A program made the position numbers and the translations under genes. From Apium graveolens (taxonomy: Eukaryota > Streptophyta > Magnoliopsida > Apiales > Apiaceae), in contig NC_133650.1 in NCBI RefSeq assembly GCF_009905375.1, positions 299,645,957-299,709,956 of the forward strand: DNA of 64,000 nt, read 5' to 3'. A model generated the notes under the pieces. The model saw only the letters and a program-made list of their open reading frames with translations, ran no database searches and was not told where the DNA came from. This document shows positions 1-11,404 of the stretch, piece after piece. Each line of letters opens with the position of its first letter. Positions within the stretch are counted from its first letter, which is position 1.

Positions 1-381
1 ATGTAAAGGAACATGCACAACTGTGACCTGAGCAATGTCCAAGGGAGAATAAAGTTATCAACAACACACAAAAATAAACTTCAGTTAAGTCAATATAATA
101 TCCCTTATGTGAAGTTCAAGGGAGTGAAACCTCCGGTTGTGAATTTAAACAAAAGCAAGCATTCACAATCTACTACACAATGGTTTATACATCAATTAGC
201 ACTTAGAAAGCACACAAATACATGGTAAGGACTACAGATTCAGTTATGGGCATGTAGTAATCTCAGAAAATAATTAGTGTTACTAGCACTACAATTCTAC
301 TGGTGGTTAAAATATATATCACAAATCTAGACAATACAAGTTAAAAAACAGAAGTAGAGTAAAATTATGACGAAAATATAC

Positions 382-1290
382 CCTGGTCTGTAACAAATCA
401 GTGTAAGCAATGGTTATCTCCTCACCCTTGCTAATTGGCTTCATACTCCTAACACCTATTCTCGGACCATATCTTTCCCAGCCTGCATTGCATAAAACAT
501 AGACACAGTCATTACTCTTCAATAACAACAAAAAATTCCAAAGATTCAAAAATATTCAAATTCTAAATAAATCACCACCATCATTTTCAAGTACATTGTC
601 ACCAGAGCCTCCTCCATCCATAGGAGCAGCAGCAATCAGCATTCCAGATTCATCATCAAATCCCGAAAACCGATAACAAGCATTAGGACAACAGCTATGA
701 TTAATCCACGAAAAGGGAGTATCATAAACAGCAATTCCAACCGCAACTCCACTCACATCCTGCACCTCAACCGCATTCGTAATCACAACACACAACGCCG
801 TCTCTTCCACCACACAATTATCATCATCATCACCATTGCCTCTTATCATTCTTCTAGCCTTCGCCATCGCCTTGGCGCCTTCTTTAATCTCAACAAAAAC
901 TTCATCACTCGGATCATCAATTAGACAACTACGATTACTCAATAGGCCTCCAATACGGTCTCCGACAAGGCGGTCATGGTAGCGGTGGAGGAGGCGGAGG
1001 GAAGCACGGAGGTCGGAGGAGTCGGAGAGAGAGTGGGAGAGAAGGAGAGAGTGCTCTCCGGAGAGAGAGTGGAGAGGTTGATCGGAGGAAGCGCAGAGAG
1101 AGGAACAGTAGAGAGGAGGAGAGAGAGAGGGAGGGATTGAGGAAGGTTTGGGAGAGAGATGGAGAGGAGAGAAACAAGCGGAGCAGTGAGAGAGGAGATA
1201 AGTGTTGTAGAGAGAGTGTGATATGGGGTAGAGAGGTGGTGTTATGTCTTGCCCTATGCTTTTTATGTCTGAAATGCTTCGAATCTCCAT
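382..1290 (-). CDS. SET-domain protein, SDG41-like, 5' part of gene
   Basis: Probable SET-domain (SMYD-like) protein of the plant SET DOMAIN GROUP 41 type, possibly a lysine methyltransferase; the substrate is unknown. Exon 1 runs from the ATG at 1290 to a GT donor near 576-579 (about 238 codons). Its N-terminus MEIRSISDIKSIGQDITPP resembles SDG41 proteins as I remember them. The cofactor-site motif WINHSCCPNACYRF (NHSC) lies near residue 195. Exon 2 (382-482) follows an AG acceptor in matching phase and encodes YGPRIGVRSMKPISKGEEIT then IAYTDLLQ, the conserved end of a SET domain. It ends at a GT donor at 381-380. The remaining exons lie beyond the left edge. The region around residues 45-105 is Ser/Leu/Pro-rich because the DNA is a near-perfect purine tract on the plus strand. 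Family call fairly sure; orthologue name from memory. Confidence 0.75.
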
Positions 1291-2139
1291 TTCTGCTTCA
1301 ACTGAAAATGTTATACATGAAGTTAAGAACTCTGTGTTCTGTTAGGTTGATCAATTTCTTATATTTAAAGTATTTCTTCTAATTCAAAAAATATTCAAGC
1401 TTAAGAAATCAAAATTTCACTAATTGTTCATGTAATGTAAATGGATACATGTACGATTCAAAACCAGAATGGCAACTTTTTGTTCAATTATCTCGCACAT
1501 TTGTAAAATTGAGTATATATTATAACAAATCTCCGCAATAACAAACATGTTTGACTTTGGTTGCCCGGTTAGATCCAACTAATAGCTAATAGTATCGGTA
1601 ACTTCATGGGGGTGTTTGGTTGCCCGGTTAGCTGGAATCGTAACCTTAAACCCAGTTAATAATGTTTGAATTACCAATTTATTGATAGGGAATGGGAACT
1701 CCATTCCCTCTTGGTGGGTAAATTAAACCCACCATATCCTTTGAATTTTCATTTCATTCTCATTCTCATTAACCCCTATTCCCATACCCTCCATTCTCAT
1801 TCTCATTCTCGATTCTCATTATCATCTCAAATAATTTATCGGGGGCGATAGTGTTTGCTCCCTATCAATTAACTGATCGCGCTGGCTGCTGCATTTTTGT
1901 ATTAGTTGGTTCACTAAACAGGTATAATTTATGAATGTGTGTTTAGTTCTACTGTTTTTTTTGTCAGATTTCAAAGAATATTCCCATATTACATCAAAGT
2001 GTATCAACGTTTAAATTAAACTATCCAGTATCCAGGTATCCTTTAACATAACAAAAAGTATACATATGTGATTTGAGTCTGATGATCATCATGAAATTGA
2101 TTACAGCAATGGAAAGTAGACAGGGAATTCACTCAACAA
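1291..2139. other. Spacer between the SET gene and the thioredoxin gene
   Basis: Both neighbours are on the minus strand, so this stretch holds the promoter of the SET gene (near 1291-1550) and the 3' end of the thioredoxin transcript (near 2010-2139). It is AT-rich. I see no coding region in it. The middle part carries a transposon-like repeat, listed separately. Confidence 0.5.
1561..1850. repeat. Degenerate MITE-like repeat
   Basis: GGTTGCCCGGTTAG occurs twice (near 1560 and 1618). The second copy follows GGGGGTGTTTGGTT, a terminus common in plant MITEs. A stretch rich in CATTCTCATT follows. A matching inverted end is not visible, so this is probably a truncated or decayed element. Confidence 0.35.
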
Positions 2140-5100
2140 TTACTGCTTTACTTTCAGTGTGGTCTCAATCCGCTGAATGAGCTGGCTTGCAGTCAATGCA
2201 CCCTCCTGAACATGAACAAGTAATACTAGTTAATACTAACCAGCAAAATTTAGAACTAAACAACCAAGCAAAGAGAGTGATACTGCAGTGAACATTTGGA
2301 GGGGTGAATTATGCAGGTCCAGAAACACGGGAGGGCAACCACACTGACTAGCGACTAGCGAGTAGTGAAAGATGAAACCACACTAATGAATCAATTATCA
2401 TTATGCGGTCGTAAGAGATTTTGCTGGTGATAACTGATAAGCTAATATGCCTAATAATTGACTCCAAAAGGCAGTTCGTAAATCTCTCAATTAAAATTTA
2501 TTAACTTTTTCATCATTCCACGAACATCTCCATGTTTCTGGAAGATCCATGTTCAGTAAAGCAAAATTGGCAATAACTTGACAAATGAATGAGTCTTTCA
2601 GCTCACTTTACTAAATTATTGTAACAAGGTTCTGCTATGTCTTTTATCTCTAGGAAGACAACCAGACAGGTATTTGAAACACCTCTAAATGATAGGTTGT
2701 ATAGCAGCCTATGTTTCTTGGTTTCATTAGGATCACTTTAACTTCATTATCTACATTTCCCTACCACGGAGAAACATTCAAAACTTTAGATTAAGAACCT
2801 CAGAAATTCATAGCCTTCATTGATCTCTAAATTTACTCATATGCATGGCCTTCATCTTAGGCAGGAACAAACATTATATTTTCCGGTACTCAAACCAATA
2901 CAACAAAACCGCCAAATTAGAAGCCAAAACAATAGACAGGATGTGTTTCACTTACAACGCGATCACAGGGTTTCCCGTCCTTAAATATGATCATAGTTGG
3001 CAAGGCCTGGATGCTGTACTTATCTGCAATGCTCGGGTACTTCTCAGTGTCGATTTTTACAATCATAATTTTGTCTTCTAAAGAAGCACTAACTTCATTG
3101 AGGATGGGGACCATCATTTGACAAGGACCACACCTGCAAACCACAGTTGAAGACTTAAATTTATTTCATTCATTCTACATAACAGCAAGTTTACCTGTGA
3201 TGATCCATCTCTTAAATTAGACCGGCTAACTAGTAAAACTTGAATAAATTATGTGTGTGTATGTGTCAAATATGTATCTAAGAAAGTCTCTTCATAAAAA
3301 ACAAGAGGAAATAATTTTGTATAACACGTAAATATCAACCAAAACAAGAGGAAATGATTTTGTACAACACGAAGAGTTTAACCATTTTAGTTCCAAAACA
3401 AATAGAGAATTAGAAGGAAACTTACCAAGTTGCATAAAAGTCCACCAATACAGGTTTTTCAGAAGTTGCAAGCATGTCATCAAAATTTGAAAATGACTGC
3501 TTCTTTGCTTTAACCTATGTAATAAACAACATATATGGCCATTATTTCCCGGGAGAGGTTTAAAATTTGAAATTTTCCACAACTGATCAAAATGAGAGTT
3601 CTAAACACATTCTACATATATTTGTTAACAGGAATTCCCTTGGCTGGGTTAAAACTAACCAATCTAAGTTCATATCATTTTCAAAAAATCCCCATCATCT
3701 AAATTGGAATTATATATATTTCGTAGACCTGGGTATGGCATTCTCCATGTCATCAACGCTATAGAAAGAAGGTAGTGTGCTTATGAATCTACAGAATGAA
3801 GAAAAGATACATGCTATGGCTGTATGTCTAATTTCAAAATTTTGTTGTTAAAGAAAAACCATACTAGATACATATGGGGCATGTGGATTGTACATAGGAA
3901 TGGGAATGGGATATGGTTTGGAGGAACTAGAAATCGCATTGGACTTGGATTCACATGGGGTATGTGGGGAATACATAACCCATTTAATTGGAATAAGTTT
4001 CCCATTCCAACCAATCGAACTCATCAACCAAACACTAACATGTTTTGCATGTATAAACAATTAGCTACAAATTATATTGCACATACATCAGAAAAACGGG
4101 AAAAATGGTCCAAGAATATATGAGGAATACACAAATCATTGGCATAGAAGTAAATGTATTTAGTTAGTCTTCCGCCAATTAAGTGCACGTGCAAACTGCA
4201 AAAAAAGAATTCATTACCAGATGATTATTAAAGCTCGATCTCCTAAACAATTTAAACGATTCGTTGTTATCCAAACTCTTCTGCTTCCCAGGCTCTATAC
4301 TTTACCTCCGCAGTTTAACTAGACTAATGGACACAGGAATGGATACTTGAGACTTCACGTTAGGCCAAAAACGCGGAATTTTGCACTCAGATATGTATCC
4401 ATCTCTGTCACTTTTAGCAAAGCCGACCCTGGGTAATGAAGCCAGACTCCCTTTCAAGTAAAACTAACAAAAAGAAATTATGTAATAGTATAACCTTCTC
4501 GCAACTTTCAACTCATCACTCCAGGAATAATTAGTTTACAGCTTCAATATAAGTGCTCTATTTGAGTGATACGTTAATTAGTAGGGCCTAACTACAATCA
4601 TAAGTCAGGCATAATACGTGGTCTATTTGAGTAATATGTTTGTTGGAAGGGCTAACTACAATAATAATTCAGGCATAATACGTGTTCTCCTCCTTAAAAA
4701 TAGAAAGGAGAGTTGAGGCCCGTAGTCAAATTGTCAATCATCTTGAACCAAAGTCAGAATCTATAATTCTTAAAGACATGGGGCACAAGGGAAAAAAACT
4801 AGTCCAACCAGATATTCAGCACAAACGTTACATTCACTAAATCGTCCCTCATTATCTAACAATATCAAATTTCTTAAATTATAATGTTTACAGGAAACAC
4901 ACTAAGACACTGTTAGACTAGCTCTACTGCCTCTACATAATGTAGCCATTTTCCTTCTCTGCTATCTCGTGTAACAGTTATATTCTATATTCGTGCAGCA
5001 ATAGTGTCAAGTTCTTTCGCTTACAAATTTAACAAACAATCCAGGCATTAAACAAGTAATTCAATCGAATTGTATATCGAAAAATGATAAAAACACACAT

Positions 5101-5385
5101 TCTATTCACATTCAGTTCAGACACATATAAGAATTATAAAAAAGAATACATCCTAACAAATTAATAATACTAAATAGAAATAAATAATAAAAAAGGAAAA
5201 TAAAGTACCAGAGTAGAATAGGAAGGGCGTGAAGGGGAAGAAAGAGGTCGATTAAGGAAGCGAAGTTGAGGAGAGAATCGAAGAGATGAAAATGAGGAGG
5301 AGAAAGGTGCGAAGGCTTTTACGCCGCCGATATTAAAACACTGAACGCTTGTTGCTGTTCCTGGTGTGGTGCTTAGAATCGCCAT
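2140..5385 (-). CDS. Thioredoxin y, chloroplast precursor, four exons
   Basis: Plastid thioredoxin of the y type, which reduces disulfides in target proteins such as antioxidant peroxidases. Exons on the minus strand: 5385-5209 (transit peptide, start MAILSTTPGTATSVQCFNIG), 3514-3426, 3133-2956 and 2205-2140. All junctions have GT/AG and the phases agree, giving 510 nt and 169 residues, the usual size for the family. The active site WCGPCQMMVPILNEVS is split by intron 2 inside the Trp codon. KIDTEKYPSIADKYSIQALP with the cis-Pro, and KDGKPCDR, follow. Exon 4 ends in ETTLKVKQ. The coding frame is uninterrupted, so the gene looks functional. Intron 1 is about 1.7 kb and carries repeat material. 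Assignment to y rather than x or m rests on KIDTEKYPSIA and the C-terminus. Confidence 0.92.
3855..4035. repeat. MITE-like remnant in thioredoxin intron 1
   Basis: The segment ends in CAACCAAACAC, the reverse complement of the GTGTTTGGTTG terminus seen near 1613. Inside are GGAATGGGAATGGG and TTCCCATTCC as inverted copies. No clear opposite terminus or target duplication was found, so the boundaries are approximate. Confidence 0.35.
4551..4690. repeat. Imperfect tandem duplication in thioredoxin intron 1
   Basis: Two units of about 70 bp in direct orientation. Each contains a version of CTATTTGAGT, then GGGCTAACTACAAT (GGGCCTAACTACAAT in the first unit), then CAGGCATAATACGTG. They differ at several positions, so the duplication is not recent. 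Confidence 0.65.
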
Positions 5386-5520
5386 TTTTCAAGTGTTTAT
5401 TATCCTGTATCTATCTATTGTATATGGGCTGAGTGAGTTTGACAAGGAGGACGCCCCCAAATTGTTGGAAATGCCGCTCGACTGCCTAAAACTTATTCTC
5501 TTTTTTCTATTTTTTTTAAA
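5386..5520 (-). promoter_or_regulatory. Presumed promoter region of the thioredoxin y gene
   Basis: Only about 135 bp separates the thioredoxin start codon from a MITE at 5524. I see no convincing TATA box. Any further upstream regulatory sequence must overlap the MITE insertions. Confidence 0.3.
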
Positions 5521-5523
5521 TAA

Positions 5524-6005
5524 GGGTGTGCATTCATTTCAGATTTTAAAGGATCGTTAATAATTTATGGATTTTAAAATATTTTCGTTGATTTTAATTC
5601 TTCGTGGATTGTGATGGAGTTGATCCAAAATCTTGTAGAGTCTTGCTGATTTTGTGGAGTTTATTAAAAATCTATCAAAATCTCATGTATTTTGAAGATA
5701 TTTCAAGATATTAAAAATGTACTGGCAAATCCATCAAAATCCACAATTTTTTTAAATAAAAAAAAATCCATGGACTTTTGAATACCATCAGATTTTGATG
5801 GATTTTTTAAAATCCAAATTGAATACCACCAAATTTTGATTGATTTTTTTAAATCTAAATTGAATACACTCATATTTTAAAAGACTTTTTTCAATCCTTG
5901 TTGAATACCTTCAGATTTTAAAGGATAATTTCAAATCCAAATTGAATACCCCGTGATTTCTAAAATCCATAAAAATCCCTCAAAACCCCAATTGAATATA
6001 CCCCC
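5524..6005. mobile_element. Tourist-like MITE with TAA target duplication
   Basis: About 480 bp bounded by TAA at 5521-5523 and 6006-6008, the 3-bp duplication typical of PIF/Harbinger elements. The ends GGGTGTGCATTCATTT and CAATTGAATATACCCCC are imperfect inverted repeats. The interior is built from repeated ATTTTGATGGATTTTT and AAAATCCAAATTGAATACC units in both orientations. It lies directly upstream of the thioredoxin gene. There is no coding capacity. Confidence 0.75.
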
Positions 6006-6051
6006 TAAAGTATAAATATAAAAATTTAGTTGATATATTTGCAATTGAATA

Positions 6052-6434
6052 GAGCAGTCTATTAAGAAGTCAAATGTAAGATTCAAAATAGGTATAGCTA
6101 TTGCTATAATTTGGCACCAAAAAGTGTCTTTTGATTCTAAAATAAAACTTCAACTCCAATACTAGATGCATTATGAAACCAAATATTTCCTAATTTACCT
6201 AAATTTTGTCAACTTCCCCTAAGTTTCATTGAAAGCACAACAATATTCATCTTATTTATATTTATAGTAGTTTGATGATGTTGCTAGATGCATAAATGTA
6301 TCCTTGGTTTCAAATTTAGAACCAAGGATGCATATTTGCATCCAAGTATAGAACTCCTCTGGAGTTGAAATTTTTGACATTTGGTTTCAAATTATAGAAA
6401 TGACATCACTTATAGCATTGCATTGGACTTGCTC
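6052..6434. mobile_element. Decayed MITE, same family as 61452-61841
   Basis: The right end GCATTGGACTTGCTC and left end GAGCAGTCTATTAAG are weak inverted repeats. Near the left end is TATAGCTATTGCTATA, whose reverse complement occurs near the right end of the element at 61,452. That makes the two related and in opposite orientation. Boundaries are approximate. Confidence 0.5.
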
Positions 6435-6467
6435 TTACAAATCTGTGGCGTTTAAGTGAATTCGGTT

Positions 6468-6579
6468 TGATAGGGTATAACCAACCTGGTTAGGGCCCAA
6501 CCTGGATCTATGGGGCATCAGGCTCAATTGGTGAACCAAAACCCCCCTTACCCAACGCAATCGAGTGGAGAGACCAGGT
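6468..6579 (+). repeat. Tat 5' LTR, first part
   Basis: The first 112 bp of the LTR, matching 54669-54780 with small differences. It is cut off by the Tekay insertion just after the AGG that is shared by both edges of that insertion. The LTR resumes at 15304. Confidence 0.9.
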
Positions 6580-8620
6580 TGTAATATACGTGAAATTTAA
6601 TAATAATAATAATAATAAGATATGGGTTAAATTTAAATAAGTGATTTATTATATTTGCTAATTAGAAAAGAAATAGAATTTGTAATTGATTATTAAATTC
6701 TAATTCTAAAAATAATAAAATACTTAGAGCAAGCACATATCTAGCCAATCTGGGGACAAATAATAACGCAACCCTAGAGCAGGACTAGGAAGAGGAATTC
6801 GAAGAAAAAGGAGAAAACAGAGTCGTCAATTTGATAAGGTAATACACGAGTTAGGCTTCCAAGTGTTCGACCAGGTAATTGCATACATGTGTTATTAGTT
6901 AACTATTATAGTTGCTTGAATCTCAAATTTATTGTTTACTATTTAATTATTTGTTAGCAAGCCATCAAGTAATTATATGGTAATTTCATGTTAGTTAATT
7001 ATGGTATGTCAAGATATTGAAATTACATAGGATCATATCATATTAGTACACGTCATATTATAATCTTATTAATCTAGTAAGTAGAATGTGTTTACGCAGA
7101 GATGTCAAAATAATTGTTTTCTAATGGTTGAGGCTAATATCTTAAGTTTAATTAGTTGTTAATCTGCTGTTAATAATATTAATAGTATATATATTTCTTA
7201 GTTTTATAATTAATTATTTTATTTGTAATGATTAAAGTGGTGAATTATATTAATTGATTGTTGCATGACTAGGTGCCAACATCATGTTAGTTTAATTGAT
7301 TAATCAGTAGGCCCAATTGATAGTTTGGTGCATCTGTTGTGTTTTTATACGAGAGGATATGGTTCTGATGTGTGTGGTTGTAGTGTCTTGTAGTGCCAGA
7401 ATCAGTAGTACAATCGATCATTAGAGTCGTATAATTTTAGATTAATATAAATATTGTTTTTGAATAAATTACTAACTAATTTAAGAATCAACAAAATATT
7501 AATTATAAATTATAATTTTGTATTTAGATCGCGGGCCGGGAATTTAGCGACTCAACTACATATTTCGTTATTATTTTAGTTACGACATTCGAGGTACGAA
7601 TTATGTCCCCTTTTATTCTGCGTTACTTCTCTTAGATATTATATATATATGATTCGTTTTGTTCTACCTTCTATTTGTTCCGTTAAAAATTCTTTTAACC
7701 TCCTTGACTTCCGAAAATTGTTTTAAAATGGATTTGCAAAATTATAAATATTTGTTTACTTCTGTTTTGAAATATTATTTATGACACCCTCTATTTTGGA
7801 AATCTGAATTACTCGTATCAGGTGATGTTAAATTTGCGAGAATATTTTATTTTGAACACTTAGTGATTTAGGGTATACCGAGTTAACCAACTGTAGGGGT
7901 ACTACAGCCATGTCATTGCGGCACCAGTGACATGACACTTCCGTGACAGTGTGATTGGTCACGGCATATCCTTCTGTTAGCTCTTGGGAGGAGCTTTTGC
8001 GCATTTGATATTTGTTCAGGATACGTGGGTGCACCCAGAGTTTGATTTGTGATTTGATTTATGGTGACGTTGTATATACCGAGAGTTTGATTTATGATTT
8101 GATTTATGGTGACGTTGTATATATCGTACACGTAATCCATTCTGTTGCACATATTAGATACCCTATGATGTTTGTATTTGTATTTGTTCTGATCTCGGTA
8201 TGAAATATCCTAACCCCTCGTTGTTTCAGCCTTACTTATTTTTAAAATTGTCGTTTTATTATAAATTGCTGATTATTTATTTCTGATCTCTTGATTTATA
8301 AACTGTAATCCAAATCCGTACTGGGCATTTGGCTCATGCCGTATTCTTTTTCTGGCAGGTGTTTAGGGGGATCTGGGACTGTGTGATGGAGAGTTACCCC
8401 ATTTATTGATTAGGATTTCGGACTTTATCAGTATCTAGACTTAATTATTTATTTATAGATTTCAACATTTATATTATTGGTTTAGACTGTTTGGAGATAT
8501 AATATTATTTTAGAGATTTCGGACTGTTTAATTATTGTTTAGAAATATATTAGTGCTCTGTTTGCAGGTTTTTGGATTTTAAGTAATATCTCTCTTCTAT
8601 TTAAAGAAGGGCGTGTTACA
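6580..8620 (+). repeat. Tekay 5' LTR
   Basis: 2,041 bp, pairing with 13280-15303. It begins TGTAATATACGTG and ends GGGCGTGTTACA. Compared with the 3' LTR it has a shorter AAT microsatellite near 6600, lacks an 8-bp TCTATATA segment near 6732, and carries an extra roughly 40-bp tandem copy near 8041-8125. Confidence 0.9.
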
Positions 8621-8623
8621 GAG

Positions 8624-8636
8624 ATGACATCAGAGC
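8624..8636 (+). other. Tekay primer binding site
   Basis: ATGACATCAGAGC follows the 5' LTR by three bases. It resembles the initiator-Met tRNA complement TGGTATCAGAGC, with GG-to-GA and T-to-C changes. Confidence 0.65.
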
Positions 8637-8696
8637 TTAGGTTCTTTCTTGTAGTAAACCTACTTAGGTTGACCTGTGAGTTTGGGTAGACGATAG

Positions 8697-9517
8697 TAGG
8701 GGTGAGCAAATAAAACCGAAAAACTGAAACCGGACCGAAAAACTGAGAAACCAAACCGAAAAAAATCGAAACCGACAAAAACCGAAAAAAACCGTAACCG
8801 AACCGAACCGATGGAACGGTTTGGTAACGGTTACGGTTTTACCCCTATAACCGAACCGAAAAACAGAACCGCTTATATTATTTTTTAAATATTTAATATA
8901 TATTTATATTTGCATTTTATAAATAAAAGAGTGTATCACACTTATACCATAACCATGTTATATTAGAATTTGATAAAAGTTCCGGACATGGCATGGTAGT
9001 CCCTAGTGTACAGAGCATCTTTGATTTCAAATGCTAATTCTGTAGAGGCACTTGCAGAGCAGTAGTACTAAAATCTCACAAACATCACGTACGTGGTTTA
9101 TTAATTGAAAGTTTTATTTTAGTTACTTAAAATTTGTAAAATCATCACATTGGAGCAGATGAGCCTATCAATGTGAATCCTTGGGATGAACAATGCTAAC
9201 TGTTTATATAATACAGTAGCACTTATAAACTTGCATGGTTAACTAGTTATACAATAATTAATAGTATTTATTTTTGTTTTGCAACTGCAAAGATAAAATG
9301 GCACCTATAAAATTTTCTTAGAATTATATTACATAATTAAAAAAATGAGTTAAAAACCGAAAAAACCCGAAACCGGCAAACGGTTAACCGAACCGAAAAT
9401 AACCGTTCCAAGCGGTTTGGTTACGGTTAATAGCTAGAAACCGAACCGAACCGACATACACGGTTTGGTAACGATTTTCTGTAAAAACCGAGCTGAACCG
9501 AACCGTGCACACCCCTA
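8697..9517. mobile_element. Non-autonomous hAT element in the Tekay leader
   Basis: 821 bp with terminal inverted repeats TAGGGGTGAGCA and TGCACACCCCTA. A perfect 8-bp target duplication GACGATAG lies at 8689-8696 and 9518-9525, the hAT signature. Both subterminal regions are packed with AACCGAACCG-type repeats and their complements. The interior is AT-rich with no transposase ORF. Confidence 0.92.
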
Positions 9518-9661
9518 GACGATAGGATGGGTGTTCCATTTAATTTCGTTTCATTCTGCTCCTTATCATTTAATTCTGCTTCATCATTTTGAAATCTGTT
9601 TATAACTGCTTCATCATATTTATTCTCGTAATCTTCATTCGCTCGCTATCTTATATTGTAG

Positions 9662-11326
9662 ATGCCTCTTAGACGTGATCCTTTTTATATTGACCCCGCT
9701 CAGCTTACTGAGATGATAGGGCAAGCAGTGGCTCAGGTTGTACAACAGGCTTTGGCAAACCAAGGAAATCAGAATGGCGAGGAAAATCAGAATGGACAAG
9801 GAAATCAAAATGGCGATGGAAACCAGAATGGACAAGGAAATCAGAATGGCAATGGGAATCAGAATCAGAATGGTCAGGGCCATCAGCTGGAGCCGTTTGT
9901 ATGGTTAGAGAGGTTTGTGAAGCAGAAACCAGACTCTTTTAGTGTAGCACCGACTCCTATTGATGCTAAAAATTAGATTGTTCATCTCGAAAGGATTTTT
10001 GATGCACTGGGTTGTGATGAGATTCAGAAGGTCAGGTTAGCTGTGTATAAGTTGGAGGGTGATGCTCAGAGATGGTGGAGAGGAGTGAAAGCTACTAGAG
10101 GGGAACAGTATGCAGAGGCTTTGGAATGGCAGGGATTTAAGGAGGTGTTCTATGAGCGGTACTTCTCTAATGCTGATAGGGAGGCTTATTTGAGGGAGTT
10201 TCATTATATTGCGCAGCACCATGATGAGAGCATTACTGATTATATGGAGAGGTTTATAAGGTTGGCTGGATTTGCTGGAACAGTTACAGGGACTGCTGCG
10301 CAGCAGGCTGATAAATTTAAATGGGGGTTGAAGTCTTATATGAGGGGTTCCATAATTTCTTTTAAATTTGATAATGTGGCAGAGGCGGCTGATGCAGCAA
10401 AGGATGTTGAGAAGGAGCGCATAGATTTCAGGACTTCCAGGTCTAACAGTGGTAGTAAGAGGACTAGGGATGATCAGGGTTTTGCACAGGGTAGACAGTG
10501 GTATGGAGGTCAGAGTGGTCAGCAGGGACAGTGGCGCGGACAAAATCAGGATAGGGTTGATCAGTCATTTCACGGCCGGAATCAGTATGTTGGTCAGAAT
10601 CAGAATCAGCAGTTTCAGGGACAGAAGCAGCCTAGGCAGTGGCAGAATCGTCAACAGGGGCAGAGTCGTTACTTAGTGTATGGGGGAAGCCCCAATATGA
10701 TTCCAGTGGCTCCTTGTGCTACATGTGGTGGACATCATCCGGGTAGAACTTGTTACAGACAGACTGGGGCTTGTTTCCTGTGTGGTAGCATATCTCATAG
10801 GGCAAAGGATTGCACAGTGTCACACAACCCTGGTGGAGGAGGAGCAGGTGGTGGTAGTGGCAGTGGAAGTTAGCAGAATCCTACAGCCAGAGTGTTTGCA
10901 TTGACGGTAAATCAGGCAGCAGCTAATTCAGGTACCGTTTCAGGAACACTTCTTGTTGGTAGACGTGATGCTTATGTGTTATTTGATACTGGTTCGACCC
11001 ATTCTGTTGTGTCTTTATCGTTTGTTCGTCATCTTGGTGTTGCACCTTCATTATTATATCCTCATATGTCTATTGTTACCCTGATGGGGACATCTGTTAT
11101 TATATCTGATATATATTCAGAGTGTCCGATAGTTGTTGGAGATAGAAAATATAAGGTTAACTTGCTTCCGATGGAGATGCATGACTTTGATGTTATCTTG
11201 GGTATGGATTGGTTGAGTGAACATCGTGCCACAATTGATTGTCAAGGAAAAAGGGTGATCTTTGGGATGCAGATAAACCAGAATTTGTATACCAAGGGTC
11301 TTAGGCGAAGGGGGATGTTAAGTTAA
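9662..11326 (+). pseudogene. Tekay gag and protease, two in-frame stops
   Basis: One reading frame holds gag and protease. It starts MPLRRDPFYIDPAQLTEMIG, followed by a run of NQNGQG repeats (residues 35-75). A TAG at 9974-9976 replaces a Trp expected before IVHLERIF. The gag core has GDAQRWWRGVKATRG, and the zinc knuckle CFLCGSISHRAKDC lies at about 10776-10815. A TAG at 10871-10873 precedes the protease, whose active site is VLFDTGSTHSVVS. The frame then breaks near 11265 before the RT. Gag packages the RNA and the aspartic protease matures the polyprotein. Frame continuity across both stops shows they are point mutations. Confidence 0.85.
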
Positions 11327-11404
11327 TTTCTGCTCTAAAGGCGAGTACATTGTTGTCTAAGGGCTGTGATGGCTACCTTGCTTTCGTGAAAGATACATCG
11401 AAGG

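Noticed and set aside
9635..9883. Hydrophobic minus-strand frame rich in Ile/Leu/Ser
   Set aside because: It is the complement of the NQNGQG repeats at the start of Tekay gag and only resembles a membrane protein by composition.
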